Of a DNA stretch of 64,000 nucleotides, positions 45,976-55,411 are shown one piece after another. A program made the translations under genes and the position numbers. Under the pieces are notes generated by a model that was given only the letters and a program-made list of their open reading frames with translations, made no database searches and had not been told where the DNA came from. Origin of the DNA: Halobaculum marinum (GTDB lineage: Archaea; Halobacteriota; Halobacteria; Halobacteriales; Haloferacaceae); NCBI RefSeq assembly GCF_029338555.1, contig NZ_CP119989.1:2790001-2854000 (forward strand), read 5' to 3'. Every line of letters begins with the position of its first letter. The stretch's first letter is position 1.

Positions 45976-46418
45976 GCGACGACCGTGCCGTCACGCCGGT
46001 CGTCTCGAAGACGCTCGAGGTCGGCATCGTGCTGCTGTTCATCGGCGGCCTCTCGGCGGCGCTGTTCGGTGGCGTCGTCCCGGACTACCGCGACGCCGCG
46101 GGCGACCGTGTCGCCGAACGGACGCTCGCCGGCGCCACCACGGAGGTCGAAGACGCGGTACCACCGCCTGCGCGGGCGGTCCGCGTTGAGCGGCGCGTCT
46201 CCCTCCCGGAGACGATCCGCGGCGCCCGCTACCGGGTGGTCGCCGACGACGGGTCGCTCGCGCTCGACCACCCGAACGAGGCCGTCGGCGACCGACTCCG
46301 ACTCGCGCTCCCCGAGCGGGTCGCGACGGTGACGGGCGCGTGGCGCAGCGGCGCGACGACGGTCGTCGTCGTGACCGGTGGCGACGGCGCCGTGACCGTG
46401 GAGTTGGTGAACCGATGA
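45972..46418 (+). CDS. Pilin-like protein of the pilus operon (2)
   Basis: 148 residues from a GTG overlapping the previous stop. N-terminal DRAVTPVVSKTLEVGIVLLF is pilin-like; FGGVVPDYRDAAGDRVAERTL is a family hallmark. Probably the family annotated DUF7266. Confidence 0.75.
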   Translation: MSDDRAVTPVVSKTLEVGIVLLFIGGLSAALFGGVVPDYRDAAGDRVAERTLAGATTEVEDAVPPPARAVRVERRVSLPETIRGARYRVVADDGSLALDHPNEAVGDRLRLALPERVATVTGAWRSGATTVVVVTGGDGAVTVELVNR

Positions 46419-47137
46419 CCGCGAGTGACCCGACCGTCGGGACGGTCGACGTCGACCGCGACCACGACCGCAACCGTGACAGCGGTACCGACCGCGGGCA
46501 GGCAAACCTCGCGGCGTTGGTGGCGGCGCTCGTCGTACTCACCGCCACGACAGGCGTGACGCTGGCGCTCGCCGACGGCGCGCTCGCCGGGGCCGACCGC
46601 CGACCCACCGAGCGGCGGGCCGCCGTGGCGACCACCGACCGACTCACCGCGGCGGACTCGCCGCTGACCCGACGCGCGAACGTGCTGAACGCGAACGCGG
46701 TCGACGCGCTGACCCCAGACGATTTGGTCGAGCACGTGCCGCCGTTGACGAACGCTGCCGTCCGGATCCGTCTCGGCGACCGAGCCGTCGTCGAGCGAGG
46801 TGACCCCGACGACGGGGTCACGTTCCGTCGAATCGTCCTCGTCGCCGCGCCCGAAGAGCGCACGCGAACGGTGGACGCGAACCGCTCGCTCGCGCTCCCG
46901 CGGCGGACGGGGACGCTCCGCCTCGACTTCGGCGACGCCGCCGTCGAGACGGTACACGTGAACGGCCGGGTCGTCCTCCACCGCCCCGGTGGCCTCCGCG
47001 GCGTCGAGACGGTGTCCGCCTCCCGTCGCGAGACGCTCACGGTCGCGTTCGACGAGAACGCGACGGGGCAGGTAGCGGTGACGTACGTGCCCGAGGTGAC
47101 GCACAAGACCACGCTGGAGGTGACCGTCGATGCGTGA
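46415..47137 (+). CDS. Membrane-anchored protein of the pilus operon (3)
   Basis: 240 residues, ATGA overlap. A 29-residue polar start precedes RGQANLAALVAALVVLTATT, one helix, then an outer domain. Probably DUF7263. The pattern RGQ/RAQ plus a single helix is repeated in the next two genes. Confidence 0.75.
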   Translation: MTASDPTVGTVDVDRDHDRNRDSGTDRGQANLAALVAALVVLTATTGVTLALADGALAGADRRPTERRAAVATTDRLTAADSPLTRRANVLNANAVDALTPDDLVEHVPPLTNAAVRIRLGDRAVVERGDPDDGVTFRRIVLVAAPEERTRTVDANRSLALPRRTGTLRLDFGDAAVETVHVNGRVVLHRPGGLRGVETVSASRRETLTVAFDENATGQVAVTYVPEVTHKTTLEVTVDA

Positions 47138-47567
47138 CGCCACACAGGGGAACGGCGCACGCGACGACCGAGCACAACTCTCGCTCCCGGTGGTCGAGGC
47201 GGCGGTGGGCGTCGCGTTCCTGCTGGCGGTCGCCGCGTCGTTCGGCATCGCGCTCCCCGACGCCGGGACCGCGGAGGCGCAACTGGACGCCTACGCCGAC
47301 GACGCGCTCACGGTGCTGGCGGCGGAGCCACCGCGACACGGCGCCGGTGCCCGATTGGCCGAGGTCAGTGCCTCGCCCGCGGCGTTCGACCGTGAGCGCG
47401 ACGCCCTCCGCGACCGGGTCGACCGGATCCTCGGCGACAACCTGCTGTTCCGGGTGGAGACGCCACACGGCGCCGTCGGCTTCGAGCGTCCGACCGGCGT
47501 CCCGACGGGCCGAGCGACCGCGACGACGCCCGGCGGCGAAGTCGTCCTGTGGGTGTGGTACGTATGA
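47130..47567 (+). CDS. Membrane-anchored protein of the pilus operon (4)
   Basis: 145 residues, overlapping by eight bases. RAQLSLPVVEAAVGVAFLLA is the anchor; about 100 residues outside, of mixed alpha/beta character. Probably DUF7262. Confidence 0.75.
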   Translation: MRDATQGNGARDDRAQLSLPVVEAAVGVAFLLAVAASFGIALPDAGTAEAQLDAYADDALTVLAAEPPRHGAGARLAEVSASPAAFDRERDALRDRVDRILGDNLLFRVETPHGAVGFERPTGVPTGRATATTPGGEVVLWVWYV

Positions 47568-48109
47568 CCGGCGGTCGGTCGAACGACGACGGCCACCGCG
47601 ACCGGGCCCAGTTGGTCCTGCTCGCGGCCGCAGTCGTCGCCGCGGCGCTGGTGCCGATGGCACTGGCGTACCTCACGCTCGGCGCCCACCCCGACGTTGC
47701 CGCGAGCACCGACGAGCGCGAGCGTCCCGGCGCGGAGACCCTGCGAGCGCTCGACCGGACGGTCGCGAACGCCTCGACGGCGGTCGGTCGGTACCCGTGG
47801 GACGAGCGCGAGCGCACCGTCGCCGCGTTCGACGCGGTGCTCGCGCCCGACGTGCGCGGCATCGAGACCGCGCGAATCGAGGAGACGGTCGTCGTCACCG
47901 TCGACCGCAACGCGACTGCCGCGACGGCGTGGGCCGACGCGAACTGCCCGCGTGGCCCGAACCGCGCGTTCGGCGACTGCGCGGTCGACCACGGCGTCGT
48001 CGTGCAGGAACGCGCAGGCGAGACGACGCTGCTGGCGGTCGCGTTCGACGTGACCGTCACAGAACCCGAGGGGACGGCACGGCTGACCGTGGTCGTGGAG
48101 ATGCGGTGA
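47564..48109 (+). CDS. Membrane-anchored protein of the pilus operon (5)
   Basis: 181 residues, ATGA overlap. RAQLVLLAAAVVAAALVPMA anchor, then an outer domain with two Cys (NCPRGPNRAFGDC) that may form a disulfide. Probably DUF7261. Last gene of the operon. Confidence 0.75.
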   Translation: MTGGRSNDDGHRDRAQLVLLAAAVVAAALVPMALAYLTLGAHPDVAASTDERERPGAETLRALDRTVANASTAVGRYPWDERERTVAAFDAVLAPDVRGIETARIEETVVVTVDRNATAATAWADANCPRGPNRAFGDCAVDHGVVVQERAGETTLLAVAFDVTVTEPEGTARLTVVVEMR

Positions 48110-48176
48110 CGATGTTGCGGGGCTGCGGTGGTCGTGGAGCGCGTTGTGGTGAGAGACGGGACGGCGCGATGGAGCG

Positions 48177-48674
48177 TCAGCGGCGCCGAACGCGCCGCGC
48201 CGCCGAGACACCGCCGACCGCGACGAACAGCAATCCGATCCCCGCGAACAGGAGCGGCGCATTCGACGTACGGTCCAGGAGGAACGCACTGTCGGGGTCC
48301 GCCGGGTCGACGTGCGCGGACACCGAGTCACCCGACTCGTAGTCGGCCAGCACGTCCCGCGCCGCGGACTCGGTGTCGTAGGTCGGTGAGGTCGTCGACG
48401 GGAACACGTTCGTGCTCGTGTACGACTCACCGTCGTACTCGTAGGTGAACTCGACCGTCGGCCGGTAGTCGGCGCCTGCGCTCCCCGTCGACGTCGCCTC
48501 GACGCCCGTCTCGACGACCACGGCGTCAACGTCAACGGCGTCGGCGACCGCGTCGGACTGCTGAGTGTAGTCGTACGCGCCGAACCCGGTCACCGCAAGA
48601 CCGACGACGAGCATGACGAGCGCGCCGCCGAGCGTGCTCGGACCGTCGACGGAGAGCGAACTGTCGTCACCCAT
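48177..48674 (-). CDS. DUF3592 membrane protein
   Basis: 165 residues: a helix at each end and an outer domain between them with YRPTVEFTYEYDGESYTSTN and VSAHVDPADPDSAFL, the DUF3592 hallmarks. Convergent with the pilus operon. Confidence 0.85.
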   Translation of the reverse strand: MGDDSSLSVDGPSTLGGALVMLVVGLAVTGFGAYDYTQQSDAVADAVDVDAVVVETGVEATSTGSAGADYRPTVEFTYEYDGESYTSTNVFPSTTSPTYDTESAARDVLADYESGDSVSAHVDPADPDSAFLLDRTSNAPLLFAGIGLLFVAVGGVSAARRVRRR

Positions 48675-48895
48675 CTACCTCGGCACCTCTGCCGGGGCGA
48701 GAACCGTCCGAGCGGTGCGAGACGACTGTGACTCCGGAGCGATCTGGGGGGAGGGCACACGACGAGACCCACCGTCCAACCTGTTGATAGTTCTGGTCGA
48801 TCCCGTGTATCTCCCAGCGGCACCTGTGAATCGCCGACGTGGCAGCCAGAACGCGACGCATGTTCATTACCTCTCTCCGCCAACAGAGGGCGACA

Positions 48896-50305
48896 ATGCC
48901 CACGCCATACACCACCGAGCCGGCTGCGAGCGGCGCGCGAGCGACGACGACGCGCCGGACGGTGCTGGCGGCGGGCGCGCTCGCCGTCGGGGGACTCAGC
49001 GGGTGTCTCGGTCGCGTCGCGAGCGCGGTGACCGAGACGGGTGCCTCACCCGCGGCGTTCTACGGCGGCGACCGACGGACGACCGGGGCGGACGGGGGCG
49101 GCGACGCCGACGACACCCACCGGGCGTACCACCCCGGAGAGATGACCGTCCGCCATGTCCCGTCGCGGATCCGTGGGGAGTTCGGCCCACTTTCGGGGCG
49201 GCTGGACCTCGACGGCTGGACGACGAGCGCGGAGACGCGGGCGCAGAACCACAACTCCTCGCGGTCGAATCGGACCGAGCCCGTCGCGTTCGACGACTTC
49301 GACGACGACGACAGCGACGGCGACGGCGTCGGCGACGGCACCGAGGAGGACGTCGAACTGCTGTTCGACTACCTCGGCGACGAGCCGGTGATCGCAGAGC
49401 GGTTCGTCGTCGCCGTCCCCGACGCTCGGCTCCCCGGCGGTGCCGCGCTGGCGGACGAACTGACGCCCGCCCGACTCGTGGCGTACCTCACGGGCGACCC
49501 GGACGACGGCCTGTGTGGGCGTGCGAGGCGCGGCGAGGGCGTCGTCCACCGCGACATCGCCTGTCGGAACGTCCTCTCAGCGCGGCTGGTCGAAGAGACC
49601 GACAAGGGGCGGCTGGTCCGCGTCCGTTCGGGGCCCGACGGCGTCGTCGTGACGGGGACCGACGCCGACGACCCCGAGGGTGCGGCGATGGCGTTCGTCA
49701 CCGAGGACGGAGGAGAGACGAGCGCAGACGCGGACGACTGGGGTCGCGAGGTGACCCCCGGCGCGTCGGGGACGGGGGGCGAGTCGACCGCCGCGGCGAC
49801 CGCGACGCTCGTGTGCCCGGTGTACGCGACGCCGCCTGGCTGCCCGACCCCGATGCCGGCACTGTTGCACCTGCGGCGGTGTCGCCACGACGGGCAACTA
49901 CTGTTCGCCGGCGGGTGGACGATCGACGACGGCGCGCTGTACGCGGACGCGGCGACGCTACTCGGCGGCGGGCGCGCGACAGCGGTCGTCGGCGTGTCCC
50001 CGGCCGATCTCGACCGGGTTCGAGGCGGCGGCGGCGACCTCGACGGCGACGGCTACGGGGACCTGCTCGCACGCAGGACGGGAAACGACCGGGATCGACA
50101 CGGGGCGACGCTGTTCAGCGGCGTCCACGACCCCGACGCGGCGTACCTCACGCGAGCGCTCCGCGAGGGACTCGCGAGCGAGAACCTCCCCGAGACAGGC
50201 GTCGTGGCCGCCCTCGACGCTCCGCTCGTCCACCTCGTCGCCGCCAGCGCCTCGAACGAAGTGAAGTTCAAGGCGGGTGCTGAGCTGTCGGGACAGGTGA
50301 ACTGA
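48896..50305 (+). CDS. Tat lipoprotein with calcium-type Asp repeats
   Basis: 469 residues. Tat signal TTRRTVLAAGALAVGGLSGC, modified Cys37. The outer part has two DxDxDG-type acidic loops (DSDGDGVGDGTEED and GDLDGDGYGDLL) resembling calcium-binding loops. VCPVYATPPGC and LHLRRCRHDG contain further Cys. No family recognised. The ATG at 48896 is preferred; an in-frame ATG at 48860 would add 12 residues. Confidence 0.75.
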   Translation: MPTPYTTEPAASGARATTTRRTVLAAGALAVGGLSGCLGRVASAVTETGASPAAFYGGDRRTTGADGGGDADDTHRAYHPGEMTVRHVPSRIRGEFGPLSGRLDLDGWTTSAETRAQNHNSSRSNRTEPVAFDDFDDDDSDGDGVGDGTEEDVELLFDYLGDEPVIAERFVVAVPDARLPGGAALADELTPARLVAYLTGDPDDGLCGRARRGEGVVHRDIACRNVLSARLVEETDKGRLVRVRSGPDGVVVTGTDADDPEGAAMAFVTEDGGETSADADDWGREVTPGASGTGGESTAAATATLVCPVYATPPGCPTPMPALLHLRRCRHDGQLLFAGGWTIDDGALYADAATLLGGGRATAVVGVSPADLDRVRGGGGDLDGDGYGDLLARRTGNDRDRHGATLFSGVHDPDAAYLTRALREGLASENLPETGVVAALDAPLVHLVAASASNEVKFKAGAELSGQVN

Positions 50306-50623
50306 GGCGCCGAACGCCGCCGCTATCCTCGGCCCACGACGCCCTCGAGACACCGACACCGTCACATTCGACAGGCGGACAGCCGTCGCTCAGGACCTGC
50401 GCGGACGGCGCGGCGACCGGGAGAAATTATCAGAATTCCGGTGCGTTAGGGTGACCGACTCGATCTGTGGAAATATCTTTAGAAAATTCACTCGATCAGG
50501 AATATTGTTTGTGAAACGTACTATGAATACGGCACCTATTGTGTGTTTGACGGAATTTTTGGCCCCTTTTCGACCATGGTCGGTGCCCCCTTTATGCTGG
50601 GTTACCCGAGTGCCATTGGCGTT
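50306..50623. other. 318-base intergenic region, Liv operon promoter
   Basis: No gene seen. The second half is clearly AT-rich (AAATATCTTTAGAAAATTCA near 50470) compared with the genome. TTTATG at 50591-50596 lies 28-33 bases before the ATG of the binding protein, giving a leaderless start. The upstream AT-rich stretch could hold activator sites. Confidence 0.55.
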
Positions 50624-51976
50624 ATGGACTCAGACACACCGAGACAGATTCGTCGTCGGTCCTTCTTGACTGCCGCTGGAGCTGGTGGGATCACCGGACT
50701 CGCCGGGTGCGTTGGCTTCGGAGGCGAAGACGGCGGGAGCGAAAGCGGAGATGGGGAGTCGACTGCCAGCGGCGCGACGGCCGGCGACAGCGGGCCGGAC
50801 TCGATCGTGTTCGGACAGCCCGGCGCGCTGACCGGTGCGTTCGACTTCCTCCAGCCCGGCGTCTCCCAAGCCGCCGACGCCGCCGTCAGCCACATCAACG
50901 AGGCGGGCGGCCCGCTGGGTGCGGAGTTGGAGGTCGTCCGCCGTGACACCGCCGTCGACCCGCAGGAGGCGCGGAGCGTCACGACGCAACTCGTCGAGAA
51001 CGACGACGCCGCGGCGATCGTCGGGCTCTTTTCGAGTGAGATCAACCCGCTGTGGAACTTCCTCCAGGACCTCCAGATGCCGATCGTCACGCCGTGGCCG
51101 GGGTCGACGTTCCTCGACACCCGCGGAGGAGACAAGGCCACGCCCGGCGACATCAGCGACGACGAGTGGGTGTGGCGGACGGTCGTCGGCGACACCGTCC
51201 ACACGGGCGGGAGCGCCGTGTACGCGCTCGAACAGGGGTACGAGACGCTCGGGATCATCAACGGGAACACCGAGGGTGAGCGCAGCTACGTCGACGGGTT
51301 CCTCTCCGTCTACGAGGCGAACGGCGGCAGCGTCGCCGAGCAAGTCGAGGTCGAACTGGGCGCATCGAGCTACCAGTCGGCGCTCAGCCGGCTCTTCGAT
51401 GCGGAGTTCGACGCGTTCCTCGTGAGCATGCCCCAGGAGTCGGCGATCACGGCGCTGAGTGACTGGTCCGACGGCGGCTACGGTCGCCAGCCGATCCTCT
51501 CGGACACGCTCGCACAGCAGGAAGTGATCGACCAGGTCGGCAGTGACCTCCACGGCGCGTGGGTCGCACAGCCCGGGCGGTCGGGGCCGAGCTACGACAC
51601 CTTCGAGGGAATCTACTCGGAGGCGGGCGACGCGGCGATCAACGGCTGGACGCCCCCGTCGTGGGACTCCGTGCAGGTGACGGCGCTGGCCATCGAACGC
51701 GCCGGCGACACGAGCCCCGAAGCGATCCAACAGAACCTCGGGCCGGTCAGTCGCGGCGACGGCACCCCCGTCTCCACGTTCGCCGAGGGGAAGGAGGCCC
51801 TCGCAAACGGTGAGGAGATCACCTACCAGGGTGCGGCGACGCCGACCACGTTCACCCAACACGGCAACGTCTTCGGTGCGGTGTCGATCAACACCGCACA
51901 GGACGGCGCCTTCACGCAGACGACGCAGGTGTCGGCCGAGGACGTCCGCGAGTACGTGACGGAAGGCGAATACTAA
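50624..51976 (+). CDS. ABC transporter substrate-binding lipoprotein (LivK-like)
   Basis: 450 residues. Tat signal IRRRSFLTAAGAGG and lipobox LAGC (Cys29). Periplasmic-binding fold of the Leu/Ile/Val type: GQPGALTGAFDF, SVTTQLVENDDAAAIVGLFSS and AVYALEQGYETLGIINGN. Ligand may be branched-chain amino acids, amides or urea; the sequence does not decide. First gene of a complete five-gene transporter operon. Confidence 0.9.
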   Translation: MDSDTPRQIRRRSFLTAAGAGGITGLAGCVGFGGEDGGSESGDGESTASGATAGDSGPDSIVFGQPGALTGAFDFLQPGVSQAADAAVSHINEAGGPLGAELEVVRRDTAVDPQEARSVTTQLVENDDAAAIVGLFSSEINPLWNFLQDLQMPIVTPWPGSTFLDTRGGDKATPGDISDDEWVWRTVVGDTVHTGGSAVYALEQGYETLGIINGNTEGERSYVDGFLSVYEANGGSVAEQVEVELGASSYQSALSRLFDAEFDAFLVSMPQESAITALSDWSDGGYGRQPILSDTLAQQEVIDQVGSDLHGAWVAQPGRSGPSYDTFEGIYSEAGDAAINGWTPPSWDSVQVTALAIERAGDTSPEAIQQNLGPVSRGDGTPVSTFAEGKEALANGEEITYQGAATPTTFTQHGNVFGAVSINTAQDGAFTQTTQVSAEDVREYVTEGEY

Positions 51977-51981
51977 CAGCG

Positions 51982-52896
51982 ATGGGACTGTCCCAGAACG
52001 TCGTCTTCGGACTGGTCACCGGTTCGTACATCGCCATCGCGGCGATCGGGTTCACCCTGATCTACGGAATCGTGAACATGATCAACTTCGCCTACGGCGA
52101 GTACCTCACGATCGGCGCGTTCCTGGGGCTCCTCGCGGTCACCATGCTTCCGGTGCCGCTCCCGGTCGCCGTCCTCCTCGCGATGGCCGGCGGCGGCCTC
52201 GTCAGCCTCGCGCTCGCCCGTGGGTTCTTCACACCGATCAACCAGACGGGGCCGGTGCCGCTCCTGCTGACGTCGATCGGGCTCGGAATCGCGCTCCGGA
52301 GCGCGATCCGGCTCGTCGCCGGACGCAGTGCTCGCTACTACGACACCGAGACCGTGACGTATCGGTTCGACTCGCTCCCCGATCTCTCGGTCGGGTCGGT
52401 CGACCTGCTCGGCGGGTTCTTCGTCACCTCCGAGCACCTGATCGTGATCGGCACTGCCGTCGCCGTGTTCGTCGTCCTCCACGCCTTACTGACGCGAACC
52501 GACGTCGGGATCGCAATGCGCGCGATGGGTGACGACGAGAGCCTGGCGCGGGTTCGCGGTATCGACACGCAGTTGATCCGCGATAGCGTCTGGGTGCTCG
52601 CCGGCGTCCTCGCCGGACTCGCGGGCGTGCTCATGGCTATCCAGACGAACGTCAGCTCAGACACCGGGTTCAGCCACATCCTGCAGATACTGTCTGCCGC
52701 CATCCTCGGCGGCGCGGGGAGCCCCTACGGAGCGATCCTCGGCGCGTACGTCATCGGACTCGTGCTGGCGCTCTCGACGGCGTTCCTCCCGTCCGGGATG
52801 ACCGGGCTGTCCTCGGCGGTCGCGTTCGTGATCCTCGTGGCGGTGCTGCTGGTCAAACCCAGCGGGATCGCTGGCAAGGAGGTGCGTGAAGCGTGA
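51982..52896 (+). CDS. ABC transporter permease (LivH-like)
   Basis: 304 residues, about eight helices. The N-terminal LIYGIVNMINFAYGEYLTIG and the late LSAAILGGAGSPYGAILGAY are signatures of LivH. Begins six bases after the binding-protein stop. Confidence 0.92.
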   Translation: MGLSQNVVFGLVTGSYIAIAAIGFTLIYGIVNMINFAYGEYLTIGAFLGLLAVTMLPVPLPVAVLLAMAGGGLVSLALARGFFTPINQTGPVPLLLTSIGLGIALRSAIRLVAGRSARYYDTETVTYRFDSLPDLSVGSVDLLGGFFVTSEHLIVIGTAVAVFVVLHALLTRTDVGIAMRAMGDDESLARVRGIDTQLIRDSVWVLAGVLAGLAGVLMAIQTNVSSDTGFSHILQILSAAILGGAGSPYGAILGAYVIGLVLALSTAFLPSGMTGLSSAVAFVILVAVLLVKPSGIAGKEVREA

Positions 52897-53936
52897 GCGT
52901 GCTCGATCGGCTTCCGTCTGACCACGCCACGCAGGCGTTCCTCGCAGGAGCGATCTGTCTGGCCCTCGGCGTGCTGTTTGCGGTCACACCGCTGCGGGCG
53001 CAGCTCCCGAACGCGCTGTACGTGTTCATCGAGGTCGGGACCCTGTTCGTCATCTACGGACTGTTGGTGCTCGGCCTCGACCTGCAGTACGGCCACACCG
53101 GCTTGGTCAACTTCGGCCACGTCGTCTTCTTCGCCGTCGGTGCGTACACGACCGCGATGCTGTCGGCCCAAGAGACGTTCGCGGGGATCGGCTTGGGCTA
53201 CCCGTGGCCACTCGCGCTGGTCGCTGGCGTGATCGTGACCGCGATCGTCGGCGCCGGGGTGGGCGTCACCTCGATCCGGCTCCGCGGCGACTTCCTCGCG
53301 ATCGTCACCCTGGCGACCGCCGAGATCTTCCACTCGCTGTTCGTCAACTTCGAGGACATCTTCGGTGGGAACGTCGGGATCCTCGGCGTTCCCCAGCCGA
53401 TCGCCGAGGTCGCCACCAACGGCGACACCAGGATGGTGGCGACGCTGTTGGTGCTCGGTGGGATCACCCTCGTGACGCTCGCGGGCATCACCCGCCTCAC
53501 AGAGGCGCCGTACGGGCGCGTGCTCCGTGCGATCCGGGCCGACGAACTGGTGACGCGATCGGTCGGCAAGTCCACGCTCACCTACAAGATGCAGTCGTTC
53601 GTCTACGGCGCCGCGCTCGCCGGCCTCGCCGGTGGGCTGTTCGCGCTGTACAACGGCGCGGTCGCGCCCGGCTTCTTCACCATCCAGGTGACGGTGACGA
53701 TCTGGATCGGGATGCTGCTCGGCGGCGCGGCGAACCACCGCGCGGTGCTCGCCGGCCTGGCCATCATCATGGGCCTCCGACTCGCCTCTCGCTTCGCCTT
53801 GGACGCGACGCCGGTGGGCGCCGACGTGTTCGCGTCGCTCCGGCTCATCGTCGTCGGACTGATCTTGGTCGCGGTGATCCGCTATCGCCCCGCCGGGATC
53901 TGGGGGAACGAGCAGGAACTGGGGGTGGACTCGTGA
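52893..53936 (+). CDS. ABC transporter permease (LivM-like)
   Basis: 347 residues, GTG overlap with LivH. LDLQYGHTGLVNFGHVVFFA and LRGDFLAIVTLATAEI are LivM hallmarks. Confidence 0.92.
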   Translation: MSVLDRLPSDHATQAFLAGAICLALGVLFAVTPLRAQLPNALYVFIEVGTLFVIYGLLVLGLDLQYGHTGLVNFGHVVFFAVGAYTTAMLSAQETFAGIGLGYPWPLALVAGVIVTAIVGAGVGVTSIRLRGDFLAIVTLATAEIFHSLFVNFEDIFGGNVGILGVPQPIAEVATNGDTRMVATLLVLGGITLVTLAGITRLTEAPYGRVLRAIRADELVTRSVGKSTLTYKMQSFVYGAALAGLAGGLFALYNGAVAPGFFTIQVTVTIWIGMLLGGAANHRAVLAGLAIIMGLRLASRFALDATPVGADVFASLRLIVVGLILVAVIRYRPAGIWGNEQELGVDS

Positions 53937-54697
53937 GCCTCCTGTCGATCGACGGCCTCGTGAAGGACTTCGGTGGCCTGCGGGCGATCGACGACCTGTC
54001 GGTGTCGGTCGAGGAGGGAGAGATCGTCGGCGTGATGGGCCCCAACGGTGCGGGCAAGTCGACGTTCTTCAACTGCGTCAGCGGCGTCATCACCCCAGAC
54101 GACGGGTCCGTCACCTTCGACGGGACCGACGTGACCGGGGAGGCGCCCGAGACGCTCGCTCGGCGTGGGCTGGTGCGGACCTTCCAGCACACCCGAGAAC
54201 TGGAGACGATGACCGTCCGCGACAACGTCCGGCTCGCGGCGCCGGACCACCCCGGGGAGCGCACGATCCCCGCACTCGTTCGCGGTGAGTCGATGCAGGC
54301 ACACGAGGAGGCCGTCCGAGAGCAAGCAGAAGAGCTGATCGAGCTGTTCGAGCTCGACCACCTCGCCGACGACTACAGTGGAACGCTCTCGGGCGGGCAG
54401 CGAAAACTGCTCGAACTCGCGCGGACACTCATGCTGGAGCCCGATATGCTCCTGCTGGACGAACCGTTCGCGGGCGTCAACCCGACGCTCACCCGCGAAA
54501 TCGCAGACCACATTCGCGATCTCAACGAAGGGGGAATGACCGTCGTCATCATCGAACACGAACTCGAGACGCTGACCGAACTCGTCGACCGACTCGTCGT
54601 GCTCCAGCAGGGGAGCCTCCTCGTCGAGGGCGACCCAGACGCGGTGTTGTCCGACGAGCGCGTCATCGAGGCGTACCTCGGGGGCGAGGTCGAATGA
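53933..54697 (+). CDS. ABC transporter ATP-binding protein (LivG-like)
   Basis: 254 residues, GTG overlap. Walker A GPNGAGKST, LivG-type RRGLVRTFQHTRELETMTV, signature LSGGQRKLLE, Walker B MLLLDEPFAGVNP and switch IEHELE. Confidence 0.93.
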   Translation: MSLLSIDGLVKDFGGLRAIDDLSVSVEEGEIVGVMGPNGAGKSTFFNCVSGVITPDDGSVTFDGTDVTGEAPETLARRGLVRTFQHTRELETMTVRDNVRLAAPDHPGERTIPALVRGESMQAHEEAVREQAEELIELFELDHLADDYSGTLSGGQRKLLELARTLMLEPDMLLLDEPFAGVNPTLTREIADHIRDLNEGGMTVVIIEHELETLTELVDRLVVLQQGSLLVEGDPDAVLSDERVIEAYLGGEVE

Positions 54698-55398
54698 GTC
54701 TCCTCGAGATATCCGACCTCGACGCGGGCTACGGCGACCTCCAGGTGCTCTCTGGGGTCGAACTCTCCGTCGAGGACGGCGAGTACGTCACCATCGTCGG
54801 CCCGAACGGCGCCGGGAAATCCACCGTGATGAAGACCGTCGTCGGGATCGCCTCACACCAGAGCGGGTCGATCAGCTACCGCGGGACGGAGATCGCCGGA
54901 ACCTCTCCCGAGGAGATCGTTCGGGAGGGGATCGGCTACGTTCCGCAGACGGACAACGTCTTCCCGACGCTGACGGTCGCCGAGAATCTGCGCCTCGGCG
55001 CGTACGTGCTCGACGGGGTGCCGGCCGATCGGAAGCGAGACGTGTACGACCGGTTCCCGGCGCTCGCGGAGCGGCCCGACGAGGAAGCCGGTTCGCTCTC
55101 GGGCGGCCAACAGCAGATGCTCGCGATGGGGTGTGCGCTGATGCTCGACCCGGATCTGATCCTGTTGGACGAGCCGTCGGCGGGTCTCTCGCCGGACCTG
55201 GTCGACGAGATGTTCGACCGGGTCGACGAGATCAACGACGCCGGCACGACGGTGCTCATGGTCGAACAGAACGCGAAGGAAGCGCTGCGGCGCTGCGACC
55301 GCGGCTACGTGCTCGCCAACGGCGAGAACCGGTACGAGGACGACGGAGACGCCCTGCTGTCGGACGAGGAGGTCCGGCGGCAGTTCCTCGGCGGGTGA
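54694..55398 (+). CDS. ABC transporter ATP-binding protein (LivF-like)
   Basis: 234 residues, ATGA overlap. Walker A GPNGAGKST, LivF-type GIGYVPQTDNVFPTLTVAEN, signature LSGGQQQMLAMG, Walker B LILLDEPSAGLSP, switch VEQNAKEAL. Closes the operon. Confidence 0.93.
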   Translation: MSLLEISDLDAGYGDLQVLSGVELSVEDGEYVTIVGPNGAGKSTVMKTVVGIASHQSGSISYRGTEIAGTSPEEIVREGIGYVPQTDNVFPTLTVAENLRLGAYVLDGVPADRKRDVYDRFPALAERPDEEAGSLSGGQQQMLAMGCALMLDPDLILLDEPSAGLSPDLVDEMFDRVDEINDAGTTVLMVEQNAKEALRRCDRGYVLANGENRYEDDGDALLSDEEVRRQFLGG

Positions 55399-55411
55399 GC
55401 GACCCGCGTCC

